Source of the DNA: G963708235 sp963708235
GTDB taxonomy: Bacteria; Actinomycetota; Acidimicrobiia; Spongiisociales; UBA5794
Length of the DNA stretch: 64,000 nt
Direction: 5' to 3'
Assembly: GCA_963708235.1 (NCBI GenBank)
Contig: OY970200.1
Coordinates: 1 to 64,000, forward strand
Of the stretch, positions 10,778 through 18,827 are shown in pieces. The number at the start of each line of letters is the position of its first letter. Within the stretch, counting starts at the first letter, position 1. The notes beneath the pieces are model-generated. The model had not been told where the DNA came from and did not search any database. It saw only the letters and a list, made by a program, of their open reading frames with translations. The translations under genes were made by a program, and so were the position numbers.

Positions 10778-11441
10778 CGGTGATCGACCTCGCATCGACA
10801 TCCGTGTCCGCATCGGAGGAGCCCCTCTGGACGCCGATCCAGCCGCCGAGCGCGGCGCCGATCACGAGCCACGGCACCCAGAAGATCAGGTGCCCGACCC
10901 ACATCCCGGTGGAGAAGAAGTCGAAGACCACGTCGGCGGTGCCGACGTCGTGGCGGGGCGGGTCGCCGTCGAGCACGAAGACGCCACGGCGATCCATCCA
11001 CACGAGTCCCTCGACGGCGACGACCGAGAACACGGCAGCGAAGCTGGCCACCAGGGCCAAGGCTCCGGTCTCCAATCCGATGCGGAACGATCGCGCTGCA
11101 CCGGCCGAGACGAGAGCGACCGCGGGCAGGAGGATCGCCGGGACGGGCACGGTCACGCCAAGGACTCCCGGGCTCCCGTCGTGCAGTTGCATCCGCGACG
11201 CAACCAGCGTCACACCGGCGACGACCACTCCCGTGCCCAGCGCGACGCTGATGCGGGTGCCGAGACCGTGGCCGAACGCCGCCGCGGAGGCGCTGCGGGC
11301 GAAGCGCCGTCTCTCGGCGGCGTCGTCGATGGCAGCGAGCTCGGCACGCATCGCCACACCCCACTCGGCACGCCGGGCCGGCAGCCCCGCGGTCGCGAAG
11401 GCGAGGAGTCGCTCCGCGAGATCCCGCCGGTGCGGCCTCAT
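10767..11441 (-). CDS. Membrane protein paired with PadR regulator
   Basis: About 224 residues. A helical cytosolic N-terminus (RDLAERLLAFATAGLPARRAE) resembles the short helical prefix that often accompanies PadR regulators, followed by about four or five membrane helices and a C-terminal GGWIGVQRG segment. Its ATG (11441) overlaps the PadR stop (ATGA), so the two are translationally coupled. PadR-coupled membrane proteins of this kind are usually the regulator's own target. No specific function is assigned. Confidence 0.65.
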   Translation of the reverse strand: MRPHRRDLAERLLAFATAGLPARRAEWGVAMRAELAAIDDAAERRRFARSASAAAFGHGLGTRISVALGTGVVVAGVTLVASRMQLHDGSPGVLGVTVPVPAILLPAVALVSAGAARSFRIGLETGALALVASFAAVFSVVAVEGLVWMDRRGVFVLDGDPPRHDVGTADVVFDFFSTGMWVGHLIFWVPWLVIGAALGGWIGVQRGSSDADTDVDARSITATG

Positions 11442-11782
11442 GCTCCCGCCGTCCCGATGGCTGGCCGCCGCGTTGGCACGGCGCGCGCCACCGCTCCGCC
11501 TGCCATTGCGGCGCGCTCGACACGAAGCTTCGCCACGAGCTCCGCGCCGATGGGCGAAAGCCTGTACAGGTGTCGGGGCGGTCGGCCGCGCGGGACCTCC
11601 GACTCCCATGCGGTTTCGACCTGGCCGCTGTCGGCCAGTCGCATGAGGATGGGGTACATCGTGCCTGCCTTGAGACCGAGCCGGGCGCACAGTCCATAGC
11701 CGTGGCTCCAATCGCCGTCCTGCTCGGCCAGCGCGAGGAGCACTGCCTCCGTCTGCGGCGAGGGCCGTCGTTTCCGTTCCAC
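11438..11782 (-). CDS. PadR-family transcriptional regulator
   Basis: 114 residues. The PadR winged helix is clear: PSPQTEAVLLALAEQDGDWS, then HGYGLCARLGLKAGTMYPIL and GRPPRHLYRLSPIGAEL. GTG at 11782 is the start. It is the first gene of a two-gene unit with the membrane protein. An inverted repeat CTCTA-N6-TAGAG ten bases upstream probably mediates autoregulation. Confidence 0.85.
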   Translation of the reverse strand: MERKRRPSPQTEAVLLALAEQDGDWSHGYGLCARLGLKAGTMYPILMRLADSGQVETAWESEVPRGRPPRHLYRLSPIGAELVAKLRVERAAMAGGAVARAVPTRRPAIGTAGA

Positions 11783-11791
11783 GCCGCGATT

Positions 11792-11807
11792 CTCTACCTA
11801 GATAGAG
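11792..11807. promoter_or_regulatory. Inverted repeat CTCTA-N6-TAGAG upstream of padR
   Basis: Perfect 5-base arms with a 6-base centre, 10 bases from the padR start codon. Position and symmetry fit a PadR autoregulatory operator. Confidence 0.45.
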
Positions 11808-11995
11808 TTGTGTGCAAGCCGCATCTGCTCAGGGGCGGCATCGGGGTCGCGCTCCTACACTGCTGCGCCATGGCGACCGCACTTCCCGTCGTGGCACTCC
11901 CGTTTCCCGTGGCTGCCTCGCACCCCGGGGCGTGGCGCCGCCTGGGCGATCTCCGCGACGGAAGCTGAACCGGATCCGGTCGTGATCGGCGCCCC

Positions 11996-12601
11996 TCATG
12001 ACGACTGTGCTGTCGCGCAGCTGCAGGTGTCGGTGTTGGGGTGGTAGTCGGCGACGGCGCCGATGGTGTCGAGCTCGACGATGCAGCACTGCTCGAGCAG
12101 CTCCTTGAGCTCGCGTCGGGCGCGTTGGACCCGGGACTTCATTCCCGACACAGAGATGCCCAATGTGCCGGCCGCGCGATGGTGGGTCTCGCCGGCGACG
12201 TCGACTCGCTCGAGCGCGTCACGAGCCGCCGGGGTGAGCTGGCGGAGGAGTGGTTGGAGGCAGCGCGACAGCTCGCGGGTCGGCATCGTTCGGCTCGCCG
12301 TCGTGTGTGTCGGGGTCTGGCCAGTGGTCGTCGTCGTCGAGTGAGTCGTGGCGGTGGCGGGTGCGGTAGTGGTCGATGACGGCGTTGCGGGCCGAGCGGT
12401 ACAGCCAGGCGACGGGGTTGTCGACCCGCTCGAGCGCGCCGGAGGCGATGCTGCGCACGATCACGTCCTGGGTGATGTCGGCTGCTATCTCGCGGTCCTC
12501 TACTCGGCGGCGACGAAGGCTCGCAGTCGGTCGAGGGTGTCGGCCCACCGAACATCGAGATCGCCGCGATTGCTGGCTGGGTTCGTCACCGTTCGTTCCA
12601 C
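11996..12601 (-). CDS. SigZ-like ECF sigma factor with cysteine-rich tail, frameshifted
   Basis: Extracytoplasmic-function sigma factor. Region 2 (AADITQDVIVRSIASGALER, then VAWLYRSARNAVIDHYRTR) and region 4 (LTPAARDALERVDVAGETHH, then LGISVSGMKSRVQRARREL) are present. After region 4 comes a tail with EQCCIVELDTIGAVADYHP and a final C-S-C, the arrangement of SigZ-type factors. GTG at 12601 follows GGGAGGAGG. Indels near 12500 and 12285 put the three parts in different frames. No anti-sigma gene is adjacent. It is divergent from arsI/cadI, and a paralogue lies 3 kb away. Confidence 0.78.
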
Positions 12602-12737
12602 GTTCGCCTCCTCCCTGTGCTGACGAACGTGGATCGAAAAGGACGCAACTCGACGTGGAGTGCGTCCATCCGGAGCTCTGTTCGTCATCGGCGACGACTC
12701 CCGCATCCGGTGGGAGCGGTACGGAGGAGACCCTTCC

Positions 12738-13214
12738 ATGCAGACCAGCCGTGTCCAGCTCGCGTTGAACGTGAGCGACATCGATGCCGCCACCCGCTTC
12801 TACACCGACATGTTCGGCGTCGGTCCGGCAAAGCAGCGCGCCGGGTACGCCAACTTCGAGATCGCCGATCCGCCGCTCAAGCTCGTCCTGTTCGAGCACC
12901 CGATGGCGACCTCGGCGCTCAACCACCTTGGAGTCGAAGTGCCGTCGAGCGGCGACGTGGTCGCTGCTGCCGAACGGTTCCGCGCCGTGGGTCTGGATCA
13001 CAGGATGACGGAGTCCGATCGCTGTTGCCACGCCGTGCAGGACAAGGTGTGGGTCGACGCCCCCGACGTGCCACTCGGCGCGTGGGAGTTCTACACAGTT
13101 CTCGCCGATGACAAGGGCGACGATGCCGCCGATGTCCAGAGCGCCTGCTGCTCCACCGCGCCGAGCCAGGATGGGCCGTGCTGTGCTGGGCCCACCCCGG
13201 AGACCGGGACGTGA
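12738..13214 (+). CDS. arsI: ArsI/CadI-family dioxygenase or metal(loid)-binding VOC protein
   Basis: 158 residues. The VOC fold begins RVQLALNVSDIDAATRFYTD. The diagnostic ArsI/CadI segment RCCHAVQDKVWVDAP contains the vicinal cysteines that bind trivalent arsenicals in the C-As lyase ArsI. The C-terminus carries two further CC pairs (SACCST, GPCCAG), usual for this family. ATG at 12738 follows GGAGGAGA. ArsI cleaves methyl groups from trivalent organoarsenicals, while CadI members respond to cadmium; the surrounding ars genes favour arsenic. Its stop overlaps a short downstream reading frame (GTGA). The frame is intact. Confidence 0.85.
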   Translation: MQTSRVQLALNVSDIDAATRFYTDMFGVGPAKQRAGYANFEIADPPLKLVLFEHPMATSALNHLGVEVPSSGDVVAAAERFRAVGLDHRMTESDRCCHAVQDKVWVDAPDVPLGAWEFYTVLADDKGDDAADVQSACCSTAPSQDGPCCAGPTPETGT

Positions 13215-13351
13215 GCACCCCGGCGGTGCTCGTCGAGGGCGTGCACGTCCGCTTCGGCGGCGTACACGCCCGGCCACAACGAGTTGTGGGACGTCGTGCT
13301 GCGGTCGTCATGTGGGGAATCGTCGCGGCAACGCCGACGGCTCGTCGATGA
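13211..13351 (+). CDS. Short ORF coupled to arsI, possible gene remnant
   Basis: A 46-codon frame starting at a GTG that overlaps the arsI stop (GTGA). The first 17 residues (STPAVLVEGVHVRFGG) read like the start of an ABC-type ATPase domain, but the frame then degenerates and stops. It is either the truncated or frameshifted head of a lost third gene of the arsI operon or a chance ORF. Nothing further is recognised before the convergent metallo-hydrolase gene. Confidence 0.3.
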   Translation: MSTPAVLVEGVHVRFGGVHARPQRVVGRRAAVVMWGIVAATPTARR

Positions 13352-13363
13352 GCGAGCCGCTGC

Positions 13364-14173
13364 TCAGGCGGCAACGAGCGTCGAGGCGACGATCGCGTCG
13401 AGGTCGGCCTGGCCCGGCTGAGGGACGTCCTCGCTGCTCGGAATGCGGCGGAGCAGGTCGATCGCTCGATCGATGTAGGAGCCCTCGTAGACAGGGCCGT
13501 GGGTCTGCACCCATGTCGTGATCCCGAGGTCGGCGATACGGGTCACCTCTGCCTGGTACTTGGCATCATCGACCAACGCGATCCACGGGCTGATCCAGCG
13601 ATGGGCGACGACGAAGGTGGCGGCCAGCTGATCGGCTTGCATCTCGTCGGCGTGCACGACGGGCTCAGGACCGAGGGCGGCACCGAGGTCGCCGGCCCAG
13701 AACAGACCGGTGCTGGGGTCGAACACGGCGCGAGTGGTCGGACTGTCGAAGATCGGCGGGCGTTGGAACACGAGGGTCCGGTCGCCGATGTCGAGAGTGT
13801 CGCCGCTGACGACCCAGCGCATGCGGCGCGGGTCGAGCTCGATCGAACCGACGAGGCGTTCGTTCATCCACCACGACGCCACGACCGTTGCGTTGGGGAA
13901 GTGCTCGACTGCGGCTTCGAGATTGCCGGTGTGGTCGTGGTCGTCGTGGCTGAGCACGATCCAGCGCACGTCGTCCGGCTCGACGACCGAGCTGACGGAG
14001 TCGAGCCAGCCGTCGCGGTCGGCGGCGACGCCGGTGTCGAACACGACCGGCTCGCGGCCGGTGAGGACCATTGTGTTGAAGTGGACCCCTTCGGCGTCGC
14101 CAGGCGCCTTCCAGAAGCTCTGGATCAGGTGCGCTTCGGGGGTGATCTGGACGGGACGGATGAGCTGGTTCAT
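13364..14173 (-). CDS. MBL-fold metallo-hydrolase
   Basis: 269 residues of metallo-beta-lactamase fold. The metal motif is SHDDHDHTGN (H-x-D-D-H-D-H variant), followed by FWAGDLGAALG and a late TWVQTHGPVYEGSY histidine. The layout with an early EGVHFNTMVLTG strand and VVFDTGVAADRDGWL recalls the diiron domain of flavodiiron-type proteins, without a flavodoxin domain. ATG at 14173 is chosen for AAGGAG eight bases upstream. It sits between arsI and the second arsR, but its role in arsenic handling is not established. The frame is intact. Confidence 0.8.
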   Translation of the reverse strand: MNQLIRPVQITPEAHLIQSFWKAPGDAEGVHFNTMVLTGREPVVFDTGVAADRDGWLDSVSSVVEPDDVRWIVLSHDDHDHTGNLEAAVEHFPNATVVASWWMNERLVGSIELDPRRMRWVVSGDTLDIGDRTLVFQRPPIFDSPTTRAVFDPSTGLFWAGDLGAALGPEPVVHADEMQADQLAATFVVAHRWISPWIALVDDAKYQAEVTRIADLGITTWVQTHGPVYEGSYIDRAIDLLRRIPSSEDVPQPGQADLDAIVASTLVAA

Positions 14174-14337
14174 GGCAGGTGCTCCTTGGTGAGAGGTGGA
14201 CACCTGGAGAGACGGCGCGACGATGACGGGAGTCGCAATCTGCGTCTGTCAGCGCCGTGCGTCGTCAGCGTGGCGATACCGCGAACTGGGGCTACGAGGT
14301 GGGCCTGATCGCTTTGACGATGGCGCTGTGGACACCG

Positions 14338-14513
14338 TCACCGAGCGAGGTCGAGCATCTCGTCGGTCATGTCGAGTCCGTAGGCCAAGCCGGTCGGACC
14401 GACCCGCTCGGCGGACAGCAGCACGTCGATCCCGCCTCCGGAGTCGGCAGTTCGGGCGGCGTCGGCGTAATAATCGCGGGCTCGATGTAGATGCGTTCGT
14501 GGGCGGTGCTCAT
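14338..14513 (-). pseudogene. arsM: arsM (arsenite methyltransferase) remnant
   Basis: Read across one frameshift, this stretch encodes a short N-terminus, then SGGGIDVLLSAERVGPTGLA and YGLDMTDEMLDLAR followed by a stop. The second part matches motif I and the following strand of ArsM-type SAM methyltransferases very closely. The remaining three quarters of the enzyme, including the arsenic-binding cysteines, are absent. Its ATG (14513) overlaps the arsR stop (ATGA), so it was once the second gene of an arsR-arsM operon. Confidence 0.7.
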
Positions 14514-14880
14514 CGTGTGCTCCTCGCGGTGGTCGGTTCGCAGGTCACGGGGTCGCAGGTCACGGTGTCCCATGGCGCTGCGGTGGGGGCGCGACCCATG
14601 ACCAGTTCGGCGGCGGTGGGGAAGCAGCCGAGGCAGTTGTCGTTGATCCGCCACCGGCTCGAGGTTCCCTCGCGCTCGACGAGGAGGAAGCGGACGTCGC
14701 CGAGGATCTTGAGGTGATGCGAGACGGTGGACTGGCCGACGTCGACGGCGTCGACGATCTCGGCCACGCTCATCGGCCGCCCGGCGGTGGCGAGCAGGTT
14801 GAGGATCACGATCCGGGTCGGATCGCCCAGCGCTTGAACCAGGTCGCCCACGTCTCGGCGTCGTCACGATCAATATTCAT
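14510..14880 (-). CDS. arsR: ArsR-family repressor, one frameshift
   Basis: Winged-helix metalloregulator of about 120 residues: LGDPTRIVILNLLATAGRPM, VGQSTVSHHLKILGDVRFL and a C-terminal half with cysteines NCLGCFPTA and TCDPVTCEP that could form the thiol site. The expected N-terminus (MNIDRDDAETWA) is encoded from the ATG at 14880, one base out of frame; a missing base near 14848 would restore it. The ATG lies inside a long palindrome, consistent with autorepression. It overlaps the arsM remnant and is next to the second sigma-factor gene. Confidence 0.8.
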
Positions 14881-14905
14881 CTATGATCGACGATAATCGA
14901 TGAAT
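14875..14905. promoter_or_regulatory. Palindrome over arsR start, probable ArsR operator
   Basis: ATTCATC (14875-14881) and GATGAAT (14899-14905) are perfect inverted arms around an AT-rich centre. The element covers the arsR ATG and the annotated end of the second sigma gene, as expected for an autoregulatory ArsR site. Confidence 0.5.
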
Positions 14906-15576
14906 GGCAGGGTGAACAACAGTGATCGATGATCAGTGGACGAGTTCAGGACTGGGGGCGGGCAGCCGCAACCGTCGGCGCGCAGCTGGAAGTCGACGAG
15001 CTCGCCGCGGCTGTCGGTGGTGACGTCGCAGCACTGCTTGACGAGCGTGGCGAACTGGCGTCGGCCGCGCTGCACCCGCGACTTCATGCCCGACACGCGA
15101 GATGCCTTCGATCCGCGCCGCGTCGGCTTGGGTGTGACCCTCGAAGTCGGTGAGTTCGAGCGCACGCCGATAGTCGGCGGGCAGGGCATCGACGAGTGGT
15201 CGGATGCAGGACGGCGAGCTCGGACAGGGTGGCCTCTTGGTCGTCGAGCCAGGCGTCGGCGCTCGGGTCGGCGACCGGTTCGATTTCGGCGGCGAGCACC
15301 TCGCGGCGGCGACCGGTGCGGCGGTAGTGATCGGTGATCGCGTTGCGGGCGATGCGGAACACCCAGGCCGTGACCCGCTCCTGGTCGTCGAGCGTCGCCG
15401 AGGTTCTGGTGGATGCGCAGCATGACCTCGGCCACGACGTCGTCGGCCTGATGGGGATCGCTGATGCGGCGGCGCACGAAACGCTCCATCGACGCGCCGA
15501 CCTCGGCCCAGATCGTGTCCAGATCGAGTCGCTGGTCGGTGTTGCGGTCGAGCGTCATCGTCATCCCCATGGCCAT
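14881..15576 (-). CDS. Second SigZ-like ECF sigma factor, frameshifted
   Basis: Paralogue of the sigma factor at 12 kb. Region 2 reads RRISDPHQADDVVAEVMLRI and, in another frame, WVFRIARNAITDHYRR. Region 4 reads LPADYRRALELTDFEGHTQ and GMKSRVQRGRRQFATLV. The tail KQCCDVTTDSRGELVDFQL ending G-C-G-C aligns with the first factor as QCCxVxxDxxGxxxD...CxC. Indels near 15400, 15210 and 15095 break it. The start is one of several closely spaced ATGs (15576 taken). As read it ends inside the arsR operator, so the true stop may be some 50 bases earlier. It is divergent from the ArsO-like gene. Confidence 0.72.
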   Translation of the reverse strand: MAMGMTMTLDRNTDQRLDLDTIWAEVGASMERFVRRRISDPHQADDVVAEVMLRIHQNLGDARRPGAGHGLGVPHRPQRDHRSLPPHRSPPRGARRRNRTGRRPERRRLARRPRGHPVRARRPASDHSSMPCPPTIGVRSNSPTSRVTPKPTRRGSKASRVSGMKSRVQRGRRQFATLVKQCCDVTTDSRGELVDFQLRADGCGCPPPVLNSSTDHRSLLFTLPFIDYRRS

Positions 15577-15687
15577 GCAGACGCTCGCCGGCGGCGACGG
15601 ACGCAACATTCCCCGAAAAGCATCCCACCGTCGCGCGCCGTTCGTCTCAACCAGCACCCAATCCCCTGAGCTCAAGGAGACGCACCG

Positions 15688-17020
15688 ATGAACCCCACCA
15701 CATCTTCCCGTCGCCGTGATCGGAGCCGGACCCGTCGGCCTGGCCGCCGCCGCCCACCTCCACGAGCGCGGCATCCCGTTCGTCGTGTTCGAAGTCGGCG
15801 ACGACGTCGCCGCCAGCATCCGCGAGTGGGCGCACGTCCAGCTGTTCTCGCCGTGGAGCTACAACATCGACCCTGCCGCCCGCCGTCTGCTCGAGGCCGA
15901 CGGATGGATCGCTCCCGACCGGCGACGAGCACCCAACCGGCGGCGAGCTGATCGAGCGCTACCTGGAACCGCTTGGCGTTGCTGCCCGAGATCGCGCAGC
16001 GGGCTGCGCACCAACCGGCTCGTGACCGGCATCACCCGCGCCGGCACCGACAAGGTCACCACCTCCGGGCGCAGCGAGGCACCGTTCGTGATCACGACCG
16101 AAGGCCCGTTCGGGCTCGAACGCACACTCGCCCGGGCGGTGATCGACGCCTCCGGCACGTGGCTGACCCCCAACCCGGTCGGTGCCGACGGGCGGCCGGC
16201 GATCGGAGAACGCCACGCCGGCGATCTGATCGAGGTCGGGATCCCCGATGTGCTGGGCCGCGACCGGCGTCGCTACGCCAAGCGTCGCGTCGCCGTCGTC
16301 GGCTCCGGCCACTCCGCCCAGAACGCCGTCCGTGACCTGGCCGTACTGGCCGACCGTTCGCCCGGCACCCAGGTCACGTGGATCGTCCGCCGCAGCGATG
16401 CCGGGCAGATGTTCGGCGGCAAGGCCAACGACCAGCTGCCCGAACGCGGTCGGCTGGGCGCCGACGCCCAGCACGTCGTCGACAATGGTGCCGTGCAACT
16501 CGTGACGCGGGTTCCGGACCGACCGCATCAGCTACGGACCCGACGGAGCGACGCTGGTCGCCGTCGACGGCCGCGAGGCCGGACCGTTCGACCGGATCGT
16601 CAACGCCACCGGGTTCCGGCCCGACCTGGAGATGGTGTCGGAGCTGCGCGTCGACGTCGACCCCGTCCTGCAGAGCGCCCGCACCCTGGCGCCGATGATC
16701 GACCCCAACGTGCACTCGTGCGGGTCGGTCCCCCCGCACGGCGCGGCCGAGCTCGCCCATCCCGAACCCGGCTTCTACATCGTCGGCGCCAAGAGCTACG
16801 GCCGGGCGCCGACGTTCCTGCTCGCCACCGGCTACGAACAGGTCCGCTCCGTCGTCGCCGAGCTCGCCGGCGACCGCGCCGCTGCCGACGACGTGCAGCT
16901 GATCCTGCCCGAGACCGGAGTCTGCTCGCTCGACCGCTCGCCCACGGCCGCGGCGGCGGCGCCGTCGGTCTGTCAGATCTGGTCACGGTTCCGGATGCGG
17001 CCAGCGCCTGCTGTAACTGA
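15688..17020 (+). CDS. ArsO-like flavin monooxygenase, frameshifted
   Basis: Flavin-containing monooxygenase of the ArsO type. FAD motif VIGAGPVGLAAAAHLHERGI is at the N-terminus, NADPH motif VAVVGSGHSAQNAVRDL in the middle and the FMO-like INATGF equivalent RIVNATGFRPDL later; it ends SACCN. ATG at 15688 follows AAGGAGA. At least five single-base indels (near 15703, 15916, 15975, 16000 and 16512) break it, each bridged by continuous flavoprotein sequence. ArsO genes accompany ars operons and MFS exporters, as here; their reaction is thought to be arsenical oxidation but is not firmly shown. Confidence 0.78.
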
Positions 17021-18213
17021 CGCCCACCGTCACCGGGTGGGGGTCCTCGGCGCTGCGCCGGGCGACCCTCACCCTGGCGATCTGCCCAACTTGTGTCGTG
17101 GGGTGTGCTGTTCTACGGCTTCGCCGTCGCCGCACCCGAGATCACCGATGACACCGGCTGGTCCGAGGGCGTCGTCGTCCGGCGCGTTCGCGCTCGGGCT
17201 ACTTGATCGCCGGGTTCGGCGCACCCGCCGATCGCCCGCGCGCTCGCCAGGTTCGACCCGCGGCTGGTGCTCACCACCGGATCGGTCGTCGGCACGCTCG
17301 GGATGCTCGCCTTCGCCGCCGCGCCCAACCCGCTCGTGCTGTACCTGGCATGGATCGTGATCGGCGTGGCGATGGCCGCCACGCTGTACGAGCCGGCGAT
17401 GGCGGTGCTCGTCGCCCTCGACCCGGCCCGCCGCCACCGCACACTCGCCGTCGTCACCGTCGCCGGCGGCCTGGCCAGCACCGTCTTCGCTCCGCTCGGC
17501 GGCTGGCTCGTCGAGGACGCTCGGCTGGCGCCAGGCGCTGGCCGTACTCGGCGTCGGCGGCGGCTTGGTCACCGCCGTCCTGCACGCGGTCGTGCTGCCA
17601 CCGGCGCATGCCCACACCGACGACGACCCAGGTCGCCACACCTGCCGGCGCCGCCCGTCGACAAGCCGCTCCGACAACTGCGCAGCGCGGTGCTGTTCGA
17701 GCAGGCAGCGATGATCGCCACCACCGCCTATCTGATCGCGCTGCTCGTCGACCGTGGCGTCGACCTGCCGATCGCCGCGGCGGCGCTCGGCGTGATGGGG
17801 CTCGGCAAGGTCGCAGGTCGCCTGCTGTTGCTCGGCCCGATCGGACGACAGCTCGCTCACCGCGCTCGCCGCGCATCTCGCACCGCCGTGCAACTCGCCG
17901 GCCTCGCCCTGCCGCTCGCCGTGACCCGGAGCAACTCGTCGTGTTCCCAGCCATGTTCGTCGTCGGATCGGCGTCGGGCGCGACCACGGTGCTGCGCCCC
18001 TTGATCGTGGTCGACCTCGTCGGTGCCGCCCCGTTCGCCGCCACCAACGCCCGCATCCAGCGCGCCTCGACACTCGCCCGTGCGGCCGCACCGCTGGTGC
18101 TCGGTGTCGCCGCAACCGCGTTCGGATGGCCGATCGCCTGGGCCGGCTGTCTCGCCGCCTTCGCTGTCGCCGGCGAGCGCTACCTGGCGCTCGGTCGATC
18201 CAGCCGCGACTGA
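17021..18213 (+). CDS. MFS transporter next to arsO, frameshifted
   Basis: Major facilitator of about 395 residues with 12 predicted helices. Helix 1 is LTLAICQLVSWGVLFYGFAV, helices 3-4 read LGMLAFAAAPNPLVLYLAWI, and the last is TAFGWPIAWAGCLAAFAVAG. Indels near 17085, 17185, 17225, 17525, 17650 and 17880 scatter it over three frames. The start cannot be fixed; coding begins within about 20 bases of the arsO stop, so they form one operon. In comparable loci the MFS partner of ArsO is a presumed arsenical exporter. The 3' end overlaps the convergent DMT gene by 34 bases. Confidence 0.7.
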
Positions 18214-18683
18214 GCCAACGCCAGCACTGCCACCGCCGCCAGCACGATCACCGCGCCCAGCCACTGGCGTCCGACCAATCGCTCGTCGAATAAGACCGCC
18301 GCCGCCGTCACACCGAACACGGGGACCAGATTGATGAACAGGCCGGCCACTGCCGGCGAACACGTTCGCAAGCCACGAAGGTAGAACCAGAACGCCACCC
18401 CGCAGCCGTTATTCGCGACAGGCCGGCCAGGCTCAGACGCGTAGGCGACGCCAGGGTTGAGCACCCCGAGCCATGCCAACGGGGCACGATGCTGTACCGG
18501 AAACCGACGCTCACCAGCGGCGAACGACGCGACGAGCAGAACGCCCACGCTCACCGAAAGCTGAACAGGAAGCAGCGTGAGCGGGGCGATCTCATCGACG
18601 GCCCGTTTACTGATCGCGGTCGCCGTGCCCCAGCACGCAGCTGCGGCAACGAGCGACCACGCGGACATGCGAACGCGTGACAT
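18180..18683 (-). pseudogene. EamA/DMT-family transporter with internal deletion
   Basis: 167 residues. The N-terminus has the first EamA half (SLVAAAACWGTATAISKRAV, then APLTLLPVQLSVSVGVLL). After LAWLGVLNPGVAYA it jumps directly to the second half, AFWFYLRGL through AVAGLFINLVPVFGVTAAAV. Family members have ten helices and about 300 residues; roughly helices 4-7 are missing here with the frame kept. It is probably non-functional unless it works as a four- to six-helix SMR-like unit. Confidence 0.6.
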
Positions 18684-18827
18684 ACCAACCTCGAGCAGGA
18701 TCGACGGGACAGGACGATCGGCGAGTCAGTTCGCCGGCTTGTCCCCGTCGCAGTGCGCGTACCCGGGCAGCCGAATCGGCCGGCACACCGGGAGCACGCA
18801 CAACGTCACGACTCAACCGTACCGGGT

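Noticed and set aside
9871..11646. A 591-codon + strand frame
   Set aside because: It overlaps the APC permease in another frame and the antisense of the PadR pair, and is Arg/Ala-rich with no domain.
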